This document shows positions 32,088 through 45,107 of a DNA stretch of 64,000 nt, piece by piece. The stretch spans positions 2,170,001 to 2,234,000 of the forward strand of contig JANHCV010000003.1 of the NCBI GenBank assembly GCA_025594325.1, written 5' to 3'. The notes beneath the pieces were generated by a model. The model searched no databases. It saw only the letters and a list, made by a program, of their open reading frames with translations, and was not told where the DNA came from. How positions within the stretch are numbered: the stretch's first letter is position 1; each line of letters begins with the position of its first letter. The position numbers and the translations under genes are program-made. This DNA is from Blastocladiella emersonii ATCC 22665. Taxonomy: Eukaryota; Blastocladiomycota; Blastocladiomycetes; Blastocladiales; Blastocladiaceae.

Positions 32088-33804
32088 TCAGTGGAACGAC
32101 ACTTGCGGGGTCCGCGGGAAGAGCGGGTGGAGGAAGACCCTGTGCAAAAACTGGTGCATGGTCGCGTACACAGCGTCAGAGAACCGCTTGTCGCGCTCGG
32201 GAAACTGGGCGTTGGGGCGAACCCACATCCCCACGGCCTCGGAGAACAGATCAAAGTTGCGGCGACTGTCGAAATCGATGGCCCCCGCGCCCGAGAAGGA
32301 TTTGGTGGTCTCGATCTCCTTGGTGACGGTGTTGAGAAGGTTGCACACCTTGCGATCAAACGGGTCGCCCGCGCGACGGCAGGGCCCGCGGGCAGGACCG
32401 TGAAATACCGACTCGAGATAAGAAGCGCGACCGTGTCGTCCTCGCAGGTTACGAAGACGAGCGGGACCTGGTTGAAGAGCTCGAAAACCATGCGAAGCGA
32501 GCCCATAATCAAGCTGGCCTCCTTGAACGGCCCGCTGTGCGGCACGCGAGGGTTGAGGTCAAGCACCCGGCCCATGGCCATTCCCATGCGAGTCGACTCC
32601 AAATGAGCCTCGTTGAACCGGCCCGGATGCACGCGAGGGCGGATAAGGCCAAGATGCTCGTGCGCCGGCGCAAGGATGCGATCAAGAAGAAGCGTGACCC
32701 GGCTCTCCTTGCGCACGATCAGTGCCTTTTGCGCGTGGCCAGCCGCGAACGTGATCGAGGACAGCTGGCTCGAGTCGGGACCAAACGCGGTGCCGAGAAT
32801 CGTTAGGAACCCTTGGATCTCGATCGCGAAGTCGGGTCCGAGATCCACTTCATCGATGTAAATATCGACCGAATTGAACGGAAACAGTTCGGGGTCCACG
32901 GCGTAGTAGATTGAGCCGTCGGTGCGGACGAGAAGCATGGTCGGATTGACAACAAGCGACGAGCGTGGGGCGCCATCAGCGAGGTAGGTCTCGGTCGTCG
33001 CGTGGCGTTCCGCTTGGCACGTCACGCGGCCCGCGCGAGAAGGTGAGAGGTAGTGGCCAAAGCTATTTTTCTTGCGCTGCATGTACGCGTTGATAGCCGC
33101 GACCGGGTCGGCATCGCGAATGGCGGGATCCGGGTGCGACTGCATAAAGGCCTGTCGCTTCTCGAACAGCGTTTCGACGGACCAGTCGATACCGAGCCAC
33201 GACTGCCAGCAGTGGCGAATCGCGCGTTGCGTCTCGAGGTTGAGGACGCGGATAGTTGTGGACCGATTGACCCAGTTCCTGGTGAGGCAGCGACGGATCT
33301 GCCCCTCCCAGAACGCGCGCACGTCCGGCTTGAGCAAGAACGAGTACCAAAGCTGGCCGACGCGGATGGCAAGAAGATCCTCGTCCTCGTCCTCCCACTC
33401 GTCGCGGTCGAAAAACTCGGAAATTGCATGCAAGATGAGTAATTTTCGCGCAAGCACCTCGGGGCGGATATCGTTGAGCAAGAAGTGGATTGGTCGATGC
33501 GAGTCGTTGGACTGGGCGTCGCTGAGCATCTGCTCAACGTCGCGCAAGTCCCCGCAGCCGCAAACGAGGACGTCGAGCTCCTCCTCGTCGTCATCGTCGA
33601 GCTCGTGGCATTATAAAGCAAGAGATTTCGAGGGTAGATGCCACGGTACGGGCGGTAGACGTCGGCCCGCTCGTCGACGATGCGCGCGAGGCAGCTCAGG
33701 GGCGGCCGCACCTTGCCGTCATAAAGGGGCGGTAGCGACGAGGCTTTGCCGTTCGCATTGCCGTTGCGATGAGTTCCATTAGATTTCCCTTTCTTCTTCG
33801 CCAT
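32088..33804 (-). pseudogene. DUF4470 (DNAAF3-N-like) copy A, decayed
   Basis: It starts MAKKKGKSNG at 33804, parallel to copy B, and contains the DUF4470 core (DVLVCGCGDLRDVEQ, HFLLNDIRPEVLARKLLILH, QLWYSFLLKPDVRAFWEG). Compared with copy B it is broken in three ways. A 1-base loss around 33605-33620 shifts the frame between the PRN-L-L region and the core. A frame break near 32370 separates LPAGPAVAR from DPFDRKVCNLLN. A large internal part (in B, everything between TFAASHA and KKENRVTLF) is missing. The 3' end (RFSDAVYATMHQFLHRVF) is still recognisable. DUF4470 is found in dynein axonemal assembly factor 3 and in many fungal proteins of unknown role. Assembly errors could explain a frame break but not the internal deletion. 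Confidence 0.7.
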
Positions 33805-34114
33805 GCTTTCATCAAACGAGGGAGCGAGGGTGACGGTGAATGCGGGCGGCCTGATTAGTGTGGCGCTAGCGCCTGTCAGCTCCATCGACGGTCATCGCGT
33901 CGATCACTCCGACCATCACCGTGAACCGCGGCTGCCGGACGAGCGCGTAGCACCGGGCAAGCGACAGGACCCTAACCCGATCGAGTCCAGAGGAATAGCG
34001 CTCTCAGAGCGTCCGCGCCCTCCATGATGCGTCAACACGCTCAACTTTTTCAACACAGACAAGGTGAGTGAGTACAAATAACAAGGCAAGTTAGCAAGAC
34101 AAAACAATACAGGT
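33805..34114. other. Spacer between DUF4470 copies A and B
   Basis: Just upstream of the start of copy A, the sequence (CATGCTTTCAT, then CGAGGGAGCGAG) matches that upstream of copy B. The duplication therefore included promoter sequence. Nothing else was recognised. Confidence 0.45.
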
Positions 34115-37100
34115 TCAAGGAAGATTTAGATGAGCGGTCGACGGGAAGAAGGGCGTGAAAACAAGCCTACGAAGGTACATGTTGATCTCCTTGTAGACGT
34201 TGGGCACAAAACGTTGTTCCTCGTCGGGGACATCGAAATCGGGCGCAAACTGCGTCCCCATCATGTTGGCCATCAGCAAGAAGTCCTTGCGGGTGTCGAA
34301 GCGCACGGTTACCTGGGAAATTCGGCCGCTCTTGGTACGCATGCTGCGAGCGAGCTCCCGAAACAAATCGTCCATGGAGGGGTCGAATAGGCCATCATGT
34401 GAGCCGTAGTCGCTTCTGCCGAACAAGAACTCGGCAGCGGGGGTCGTGTCCGAACCAGGGCCAACAGGTGGAAGAAGGACGAAGCGGTTCGGAATCAGTA
34501 GCGCGACAATTTCGCGGTTGAGCTCGAAGAAGATCAGGTGCGACACGGCGGCGAGCTTGAGAATTGTGCACATAAACTCCATGAGCCGGTTCGCCATCTG
34601 GCATGCCACCGCGGTTTGCGCAATCGGCTCGAGCGCGAAAACCCGATCCAAGGCAAGCTTCACGCGCGGCGAAGACACTGGATGAGTAGTGTACTGGCCG
34701 ACGTGGGTGGACGGACGCGCGAGTCCAAGCTGCCCGTGCGCTGGCGCAAGCACGCGGTCGAGGAAAAGCGTGACGCGGTTTTCCTTCTTCGCAATTTCCA
34801 GCTTGGTAACCCGCACGTGCGAAGGAAGGCGCATGGTCTGAGGTGTACCATTAACAAGCAGAGTCGCAGCGCCGCGGTCGAGATGAAAGTCCGACTCGTC
34901 ACGGATGCGAACCAGCCTCGATTGCTTACGCGGCGGGAACTCGAGGTCAAGTTTGATGTGAGCATCGAATTCAGAAGCGCGAACTACGGGAAGCAGCCAT
35001 TCGCGAGGAATCGCGGAAACACGCGACTGAATCACGCCGCGGAGCGCGGCGTGGAAGTGGTCGGCAGGGACGCGGGTCATGGCGATTGAGCCGAGCGGCA
35101 CAGGCTCGCCGCTAGCAATTTCGCGCTCGACGTCAGGAATGGGTTCGGGCCCCTCGCAGGGCCCCTTTCCCATGCGCCAAGTCACGCGCTCGCGATACAC
35201 GGCAACGGTGGACAAATCGTGCATCTTTTTGAGCGCTTCGGATGAGAGGTACGCGGCAACGCGCAGCTGGTCCGGATCGCCAGGCACTGCCTCAACAACG
35301 AGTCCATCAAAACGGCGAATCAAAGGATCGGAATCGCTCGGAATCACGATCTCCATGACGAGGTACGAAGAAGCATTGATGTAGGCGGCAAGGCATCATT
35401 TTTGATCGTGAGCTCGAGGCGGCACAAGTGGTCGTGCAAGCTGGCGACCCCCTTGGCCAGGTGCGCGTGGAAGCCGTAAGCCTCCGCGTAAAACGAGGAA
35501 ACCAAGAACGGGTTGAAGCGGTCCACGTAAGGCCATTTGGTCGATTCGAGAGGAGTTGCGCTTGACCAAGTAAGTCGGCCTGCGGCGAACGCAAACCCGA
35601 TGAGCTTGGGGAGAAGCGCAAGGGAACATTTCTCCCGGGTTTGGAGCGCTGACCCTACACTCAAATCACCGAGGTCGCGTCAGAAATGCAAACGAGACCC
35701 GCCGAATATTTTGCGGGTGAGGGCGACGTACCAAAAAAGGAGAGCGTATCCTGGCGGATAAGGTTAGAGATTGCAGCTCGAAGAAGCGTCGAGCCTTCAA
35801 GAGCAACGGGGACGGTCGGCGTAGGAAGCCGGCAAAAGGTAAAGTACTGGTACCGTTGGTGTTCAATCTGGTCAACGGACCACGCAAAGGGCTGCAGGAG
35901 ATTGGTCCAATGATCGTCGCTGGGATGTTCGAGAAGCCCAAGCCCGAGGAGCGTCGCGTGCGTCGCGACTGGAAGGCGCGTGGTCTGCACAAGGTATTCG
36001 TTGCGCGAATCCGAGACCCGGTCCATGCGAGTCGTGTACGTGAGGATCAGCGACTGTTTCGACGGGTAGTTGCCCGGCTTGAGGAGGACCGAGCCGTGGA
36101 CGAGAAGGCTGAGAAGGCCGACCGAATCCTGCAGGTTCGCCGTGTCGATGACGTCGAAGCGCTTGGTGGGATCGGCCGCAAGCTCCTCCATGAGCGTCAC
36201 CGCGTGGCTGGCCGCGAACGTGATCGTGTTGTTCGAGTCCTTGACCAAGTCGGAGTCGAACGTCTGCACCACGCAGTCAATTTCGTCCAACACGGTCGCC
36301 GCGAGCTCCTCCTCGTCGAGGTAAATATCAACCGATTCGAACGGGAAGAGCGTCGGGTCGACAGCAAAGTAGGCCGAGCCGTCCGCGCGGACGAGAAGCA
36401 TGGTTGGATTGACAACAAGCGAGGAGCGCGGCACGTCGTCAGTGAAGTACGAATTGGTCGCCACGTGGCGCTCGGCTTCGCAGGCCGTTCGGGACGCCGT
36501 CGAGCGTCGAAGGTACTTGCCAAAGCGTGCCTGCATGCGCTCCATATAAGCCTTGACGGTGGTGGCCGGGTCAGCGTTGCGAACGGCAGGGTTGGGATGC
36601 GATTTCACGAACGCGTCGCGGCTCTCGAACAGGGCCTTGACGGACCAGTCGACCCCGAGCCACGACTGCCAGCAATGGCGGATCGCGCTCTGCGTCTCGA
36701 TGTCAAGGACACGGAACGGAGCGGACGAGTTGACCCAGTCCTTGGCGAGGCAGCTGCGCAGCTGGCCCTCCCAGAATTCGCGGACGTCGGGGTCGAGCAA
36801 GAGCGAGTACCAAAGCTGGGCTATGCACGTGGAAAGCGGGTGGTACTCGACGTCGTTCTCGTCGTCCTCGTCATCGTCAATATCGTGGTAGAATTCGTCG
36901 TCGTCGTCGTCATCGTCCTCGAAGTCGTCGGCTCGGTCAGGAACCTCGCATTCGCGAAGAGCGTGTAAGATAAGCAAGTTCCGTGCAAGCACCTCGGGAC
37001 GAATGTCGTTGAGCAGAAAGTGGATTGGGACCTGGGAATGGTTCGCCAAGACGTCGCTAAGCGTGTGCTCGACGTCACGCAGGTCGCCGCAGCCGCAGAC

Positions 37101-37412
37101 AAGGACGTCAAGCTTGGCATTGGCATCGCTCTCGTCGAGCTGGGCGTTATGATAATGCAAGAGGTTCCGCGGGAAGACGCGGCGGTACGGGCGATAGACG
37201 TCGGACCGCTCGTCGCAGATTCGAGCGAGGCAGGTCAAGGGCGGCCGCGCTTTGCCGTCGTAGAGGGGCGGCCGCTCCTTGCCCTCGTCCGAAGGCGGCA
37301 CCGCCTTGCCGTCGTCCAAAGGCGGCGGCGGCGACGTGGCCGGCCGGGCGCTCTTACCGCCCGCATTGCTGTTGCGGCGAGTTACATTAGCTTTTCCTTT
37401 CTTCTTTACCAT
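34115..37412 (-). pseudogene. DUF4470 (DNAAF3-N-like) copy B, one frame break
   Basis: Exon 1 (35732-37412) encodes 560 residues with the DUF4470 core: DVLVCGCGDLRDVEHTL, then PIHFLLNDIRPEVLARNLLI, then AQLWYSLLLDPDVREFWEG. It also has an Asp-rich insert and a Pro-rich N-terminus with DGK repeats. An intron at 35655-35731 (GTACGT...GTGTAG, branch CTGAC) leads in phase to 35344-35654, which ends in an early stop. From about 35390 a different frame (AYINASSYLVMEIVIPSDSD) continues to a natural-looking end at 34115 (FTPFFPSTAHLNLP). One missing base near 35383-35393 would explain this. No intron fits, because no AG acceptor is suitably placed. It is either a recent pseudogene, a sequencing error, or a gene read through frameshifting. 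It is the fullest copy in the array. Confidence 0.65.
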
Positions 37413-37892
37413 GTTTTCATTGAGCGAGGGAGCGAGAGCGACGTGCGGCCGGTCGCTTTACGAAGCGAATTAAGCTGATGCACCTGCCTGCCACTTCCAT
37501 CCAGGCGCGCTCGACGGCGATCACTTTGGCCATCACGCACGCTCCCGCGCAACAGCTGACTGCCCAACCATTTGTTGACGCTGAACGCACGACCTAACTG
37601 GTACCGCAAGAGGTCCTCTTTAGCCAGACCAGACGCGGGCGGCCATGGCATCGCACGAGGCTCGTCCCGCGTGCCTAGAACGCATCGAGGGGGAGCCAAC
37701 CTCTTATCGCCTTGAAGAATAATTGCGAGCCGTAGCTTGAGGACGCGGAGTACGACGATATGCCGACGGAGGGTAGGCATCTCACTCACGCTCTGCCCAA
37801 ACTCTGCGCGTCTTCCGCCGCTTGAGAGGAACAGATATGATTACAAAGCAATGGAACAAAACAACACAATAGGATGGAGAGACATGGCCAAC
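37413..37892. other. Spacer between DUF4470 copies B and C
   Basis: It holds the 5' flank of copy B (CATGTTTTCATTGAGCGAGGGAGCGAG, like that of copy A) and the 3' flank of copy C. No exon is supported. Confidence 0.4.
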
Positions 37893-38275
37893 TCAGGGCA
37901 GGGTCAGTTGAGCGGTCCAGGGAAAGTACGGCACGAACGAGAGATCTTTGAGGTAGGGGCGCAACTCCTTGTAGACCTTGAAGACGAAGCGTGGGTGCTC
38001 TTTAGGGACGTCAACATTGGACACGAGCTGCGCCTCGATCGCCTCAGCAATCGTCAGAAAGTTTTCGCGGGTGTCGATGCCCACCGTAGACGTCGTAACA
38101 TTGCCGCTGGCGGAACGCATGTTGTGAGCAAGCTTTTTAAGCAAGTCGTCCATGGAGGGATCAAACTTGCCGTCCTTGGCGCCGTAGTCGCTCCTGACCC
38201 ACAAGCACTCGATGGCGGGGGTCGCGTCCCAACCAGGACCGGCAGGCGGAAGGAGGAAAAAGTTATCCGGCTCGC
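37893..38275 (-). pseudogene. DUF4470 copy C, 3' fragment
   Basis: Only the last 125 or so residues of the family remain: FFLLPPAGPGWDATPAIECL, WVRSDYGAKDGKFDPSMDDL, and the end SFVPYFPWTAQLTLP, which parallels copy B. Similarity to copy B stops abruptly at about 38270, and the sequence beyond belongs to the Fanzor locus on the other strand. The missing 5' part was not found to the right of that locus. This suggests that arrival of the Fanzor element, or an associated deletion, removed it. Confidence 0.7.
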
Positions 38276-38558
38276 CCGTCATCGACTCGATTGGGCCGTG
38301 GCCCGCCAGCAGGCCGACCTCGGCGTGCTGGCCGCGGTCAACGGTAGCACGCTCCGTGCTCGTCGTCGTCGCGCCGCCAAGACCGCCGGCCATGAGCGCA
38401 GGCGCAGGCGCAGGCGCCGGTTCCCAAACCCGTACTCGACGCCTGGCCGCGGCGGCCCTCGTCCTCACCCGTCACCGCGCGCGCGCGCCGCTGCCCGCAA
38501 GGCGGCCAACTCGACGGCGTTCTGGGCGGATCGTCGCGCTGCGGTGGCCGTTGAGACG

Positions 38559-40244
38559 ATGCCGCGCCGCCTGCCGCGCGAGCTCCAGGTCTCCAAGGCC
38601 GAGCGCGAGGCGCGCGTCCGCATGGCCAAGCGCCGTGTCCGCGCCTACGCCAAGATCGACGTCCAGGGCCTGTCGTGGCTCGACCGCCTCGTTTGTCTTC
38701 AACGTGCCCGCGACTACTTTGTCGACCGCGAGCTCGTGTTGGCCTCTAAGCCGCGCCCGCGCATGGTCCCCAAGCTCGAGGTGCGCGGCCGGTTCTTCAA
38801 CGTGCCGTTCAAGACGCTCATGGCCGTGGCCGGCATGCCGACCCACGGAAGCCGGGATCCAACATCGCCAACGCGGGGGGTGCCGTGGCCCGCCCGACCC
38901 GTCGCTGACTACAACATCATCGCCGCCAATGATGATCCTGTTGCAGTCGCCGCCGCTCGTGCCCGCGTCGCCGCGTACAAGCTCCAGGACGGCCGCACCG
39001 TCAAGGCCTACTGGGACTACCTGTTGCACTGGTCGTCCATGTACGTCAAGCACTCGCTGTGCTGGCGCCTTCAACCTGGCGCGCAGCCCGTCAACCAGTT
39101 CATCGGGTCCATCAAGATGGACTGGTACTCTGCCCGCGTCCCCATGCACCGCGACAGCATCTACCCGTGCGAGCGCGCCCAGTCTACGCCTTCTACTCGT
39201 GCACTCTCGTCCGCCGAGCGCCTCGCTCTCGCACTTGCACTCAAACCTCCCCTCGTACCTCCTGTTGTCGCCCATAATGACCCACCCCTCGTCGTCTCCC
39301 ACCCTCCAGATCATCGCGTCGCTCGTCGCCGCAGCGCCGGTACCAACATCCACGCTGGCGACATTGACATGGCCAAGGGCATCGACCGCATCACCTTTGT
39401 GGACCCCGGCGCCAACTCGCCCATCACGGCGTTCACAGTCGCGCTCGTCCTCTTCTTCCACATTGTCGCCGTCCTCAAGCGCATCGCCACGATCCACGCC
39501 AATGGCACGCTCGACGACGACGCCCGCGCCGCCAAACTTGACGCGGTGCGCCCAATCCTGCTCGACATCGCCATGACCAACAAGGGCATCAACCACCGCT
39601 TCGACCAGATCTTGGCGTACGAGTTCAACCACAAGACGGGCGCCCGCCTCAAGTCGAGTCGCTCGCGCATGTGGCGCACCGAGTACGGCCTCGACGACCA
39701 CGACGACGACCGCTCGGCGGCGTTGCACCCGGCCGCCGACCCTGCCACCTACCTGCACGCCAAGGTCGACGCCAACGCGGCCGCCGAGGCCGCGACGCTG
39801 ACCGAGGCGCGGCGCACGCGCGTCGGCCGGCTCAGGTTCTTCACGTTCGGGCTCGCGCAGAAGATGTTCGACAAGCTCACGCACGCGTTCAAGGGCGCCT
39901 ACATCCTGACCGGCCACCAGTTCCACTACGGCGGCGTTCGTGTTCATCGTTGTGGTCCTGTTGCCAAGCTCGTCGACCAGCTCGTGCGCCATGGCACCAA
40001 GATCGCCCGCGTCGACGAAAACTACACGTCAAAGCGGTGCGCCGTCTGCTCCGCGCTCTCCACGCCGCAGCAGCGCGCCGACGGCAAGTGCAACCTTGAG
40101 ACGGGCCCGCGCACACCGTGGGGCACCAAGCACTGCCCGCGGTGTCGCGCGACGTTCGGCCGCGACAAGAACGCCGCCTTCACCCTGCTGCTGATCCACG
40201 CGCATCGCCTTCGAATCGCTCAAGCTCAAGGTCCTGTCGCCTAG
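38559..40244 (+). CDS. Fanzor (eukaryotic TnpB/OMEGA-like RNA-guided nuclease)
   Basis: One intronless frame of 561 aa from the ATG at 38559. Fanzors are eukaryotic relatives of IS200/IS605 TnpB that cut DNA guided by a small RNA transcribed from their own locus. Landmarks are present and intact: RuvC-I ITFVDPGANSP with Asp282; the region where TnpB has its RuvC-II Glu reads ILTGHQ (Gly452); a Glu487 lies in VDENYTSKRC, matching the displaced Glu reported for Fanzors; zinc ligands are Cys494, Cys497, Cys526 and Cys529; RuvC-III is GRDKNAA with Asp536. The N-terminus is basic (RRLPRELQ, RMAKRRVRAY). The same frame stays open upstream of 38559 with Arg-rich text but no ATG close by, so a spliced or longer N-terminus is possible. 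Codon use resembles the host. Confidence 0.88.
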   Translation: MPRRLPRELQVSKAEREARVRMAKRRVRAYAKIDVQGLSWLDRLVCLQRARDYFVDRELVLASKPRPRMVPKLEVRGRFFNVPFKTLMAVAGMPTHGSRDPTSPTRGVPWPARPVADYNIIAANDDPVAVAAARARVAAYKLQDGRTVKAYWDYLLHWSSMYVKHSLCWRLQPGAQPVNQFIGSIKMDWYSARVPMHRDSIYPCERAQSTPSTRALSSAERLALALALKPPLVPPVVAHNDPPLVVSHPPDHRVARRRSAGTNIHAGDIDMAKGIDRITFVDPGANSPITAFTVALVLFFHIVAVLKRIATIHANGTLDDDARAAKLDAVRPILLDIAMTNKGINHRFDQILAYEFNHKTGARLKSSRSRMWRTEYGLDDHDDDRSAALHPAADPATYLHAKVDANAAAEAATLTEARRTRVGRLRFFTFGLAQKMFDKLTHAFKGAYILTGHQFHYGGVRVHRCGPVAKLVDQLVRHGTKIARVDENYTSKRCAVCSALSTPQQRADGKCNLETGPRTPWGTKHCPRCRATFGRDKNAAFTLLLIHAHRLRIAQAQGPVA

Positions 40245-40344
40245 GTCGTCATGTTGTGCTGTGGTGTTTGTCTCGTCTCCCTCCCTCCCTCTCCTCATCC
40301 CTCCTCTCTCCCAAACGGTTCCTTAGTGTATCATCTGCCCCCGA
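40245..40344. other. Fanzor 3' flank, pyrimidine-rich
   Basis: After the Fanzor stop comes a CTCCCTCC-type pyrimidine tract (about 40275-40311), then the sequence that leads into the hairpin cluster. No exon was seen. Confidence 0.4.
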
Positions 40345-40460
40345 CGTGAGACGGCCCCTGCGGCTCAGGTGCTTCATTGCGCCTTTGGTCCTACGGGACC
40401 CCTCGTGGTGTTGATCGCATTGGTTACGGCCAATGTGGTCACAGGTCTGTGGTCAACAGA
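40345..40460 (+). ncRNA. Candidate Fanzor guide RNA scaffold (hairpin cluster)
   Basis: Consecutive stems lie 140-210 bases after the Fanzor stop. GGTCC(TACG)GGACC is at 40387-40400, a five-pair stem closed by a UNCG-type tetraloop. CATTGG(TTACGG)CCAATG at 40418-40435 can be extended by C40416-G40437 and a G-U pair. A weaker stem at 40437-40454 has loop GGTC. Fanzor and TnpB guide RNAs are typically encoded at or just beyond the 3' end of the nuclease gene and are highly structured. The position fits, but no homologous scaffold is known to me and transcription is not shown. Confidence 0.35.
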
Positions 40461-40564
40461 TCTTGTGTAGATGCCCTGCGCGTTTTGTGTACTCCATTCA
40501 TACATATCAAGTCATTCATACGTGACGACGGATCAATCCACACGCGCAACGACCACCAGCCCAC

Positions 40565-43072
<2,508 letters not shown>

Positions 43073-43821
43073 GGTGCAGCGAGTTGCAGCAAGTGCCGAG
43101 CGTTGGTGCGTGTGCGTTACGTTGCGGGGAGGCAGCGACGGGGAGAGCAAACGAAATGAGAGCGGCGACGTGACGTGCACGCGAGTGGTCGCGCACGCGT
43201 CGGGCCTCTCCTTCAGCGCTTCGCTCCGCCGCGAACCACGCTCGCTCTCCATGCACGCCCGCCCCTGCCCGGGAGCGGCCTAATGTAACTGCAATGAATA
43301 CTGACTCACGTTTGGCAGCCGCGACGCGCCCGTAAACGCTACGGCGCGACCGTGGTCCTGTCCGGCGCATTGCTCTCAGTCATCCACAAGATCATGTCGC
43401 ACTCTGTAAAGGTTCGAGAAATGGATGCGGGCGGATTGCGGATTTCTGGCATCTGCCGCGCGAGTCATCGCAAGCAAATCTGGCCGCACAATCCGATCGC
43501 CGTGACTCCTGCACGCTTGAACTTGGATAAGCCCGGCTAGGCCAAGACGAGTCCAGATGTTGCCTGTGCATCCCCATGACCGCGGTATACGAGCCCTCGT
43601 ACGTGCAAACTGCCAAACTGTTGTGTCCTCGCACTGACACGGTTCTCGCCGCCCTAGGCGTGGTACAATCTTGACCCGTTCCACAACTCCGAGATGCGGG
43701 AACCAGATGTCAACGATTTCCTGAGCACAGTATCGCGCGTCACGTCCCACGTCCGCAACATGATCCTCAGTGTCTCTCCCGCTCGCTCGGCAAGTACACT
43801 GAGCGCCAACGTGGCACCCGC

Positions 43822-43902
43822 GGTGGTGGGCGTCGCTTGCGCTGGTGTCGTGAAAAGTTGCGCGCCGCCAGCGTGAGCGACGCCCTCTGTATTGTACACC
43901 GC
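43822..43902 (+). repeat. Dispersed repeat, copy 1
   Basis: About 80 bases beginning GGTGGTGGGCGTCGCTTGCG, closely similar to 44942-45022 in the same orientation. Inside it, GTCGCTTGCGCTGG near the left and CCAGCGTGAGCGAC near the right form a 14-base inverted repeat with two mismatches, so the unit could fold into a hairpin. Confidence 0.75.
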
Positions 43903-44941
43903 TGGCGCCCATGTCGCTTCGCGTCCCTGGCTGCGACCGCTGATGGCTTGCTCGATCGATTCTTAATACATTTGCTCAATCGCTTGTTCATTTTCTCAAT
44001 TTCTTCGGCGAGGAAGCGGCATGGCTGCCCGAACCCAATCCATGGACGCGTCGCGCCACTCACGTGCGTGAAGCCATCGCGAAGCAGCCGTGATAAGCGC
44101 CTCGGACGCAAGGCGTGGTCGGAGTCGAAGCGGTACGGCTTTCACTCGCCGTAAACTCGAGAGCAGGGCCTCTAAAGCCAGCGGGGGCAGTCGCGGCGAC
44201 AACGCGGGCGGGCTCTGTTGAACGGGAGCAGCGACCGAGTTACCGAGCGCGCCGTTTCGGTTTGCACTTAGTGATTCACGCTCATGCATCGTGAAATGTC
44301 GGGCAGCTGGTCCATAGAGTGTGAAAAACGCGTCGCAACGCGTTCAGCTGACGCCCACGCGATCGGAGACGCAGCTCGCCCTTCGCCCGCTTTTGGCTGC
44401 CAAGCCCGCCACACCGAATCTCCTCTCCCTGCCGCCCACCCCCGCTCGGTGACGGCCGCCAAGGTCTCGCGCGCACGCAGGCGTTCAATCGTAGGCTTGG
44501 ACCGCTTCCGTCTGCCTGCATCCGGCCAAGGCCAGCGCACGGGTGGCGTCGATCCGCGGCGACTTGTTTGGCTCACGTTCCGAGGTCGGAGCGCGCGCTC
44601 GCTGTTCGCTTCCGCTCTGCTTCGTGTGGCGCGACCACCTCAATCATAGACGACTCGCCGAAAGAGTCGACTGTCAGATCACGGCCGTGCTCATCGCTAC
44701 GCGGCTCCCGTCGCGAACAGAGAACCACAGCCACTTCTACGTCGACATGAGCGACCGCGCCGCGCTGATCGCTGGCAGTCTGGCATCGAGGAACCTCCGC
44801 CTCGTACGTGCGGCCGTGTCTCGATCAACGTCACGTCCGTGGTCGCGACCACGAAGCTGGTCCCCAGCACCGTGGCCCCCTTATTTTATTCTTTCCTCAC
44901 TGGTACCGCCCAAAGTAGCTGCACGCTTGCGTGCCATCGGT

Positions 44942-45022
44942 GGTGGTGGGCGTCGCTCGCGCCGGTGCCGTGAATAGTTGCGCGCCGCTGGCGCGAGCGT
45001 CGCCCTCTGTGTCTCGTACACG
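44942..45022 (+). repeat. Dispersed repeat, copy 2
   Basis: Second copy of the repeat at 43822, beginning GGTGGTGGGCGTCGCTCGCG and ending in GCGTCGCCCTCTGTG. Its inverted-repeat arms (GTCGCTCGCGCCGG and CTGGCGCGAGCGTC) also pair at 12 of 14 positions, although several bases differ from copy 1. Confidence 0.75.
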
Positions 45023-45107
45023 GCGGGTGTTGCGCATTCGAGCGGTGTCGTGTGCAAGTCCGTCGAGTGCCTTTTGTTGTTCATTCTCATACATGTCACT
45101 TTCGCTT

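Larger units (their letters stand above)
43073..45107. other. Gene-poor region, 2 kb
   Basis: This lies between the start of the PRP4 gene and the end of the ER Hsp40 gene. It contains only short frames without recognisable domains. It holds two copies of an approximately 80-base repeat (listed separately) and weaker similarity extending rightward from each copy (for example ACGCG-CGCGCCAC-CACGTG motifs near 44045 and 45152). The composition is AT-richer around 43960-44000. Confidence 0.5.

Noticed and set aside
34115-35356. Separate gene starting MEIVIPSDSD
   Set aside because: Its start lies in mid-domain, and the preceding frame of copy B ends where this one begins. One frameshifted gene explains both.
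37737-38558. Upstream part of the long open frame that ends in Fanzor
   Set aside because: Most of it is antisense to DUF4470 copy C and stays open because of high GC. The Fanzor-like text begins only near or after 38300, and the first close ATG is at 38559.
40387-40435. Hairpins read as a bacterial-type terminator
   Set aside because: No U-run follows the stems, and the genome is eukaryotic with introns.
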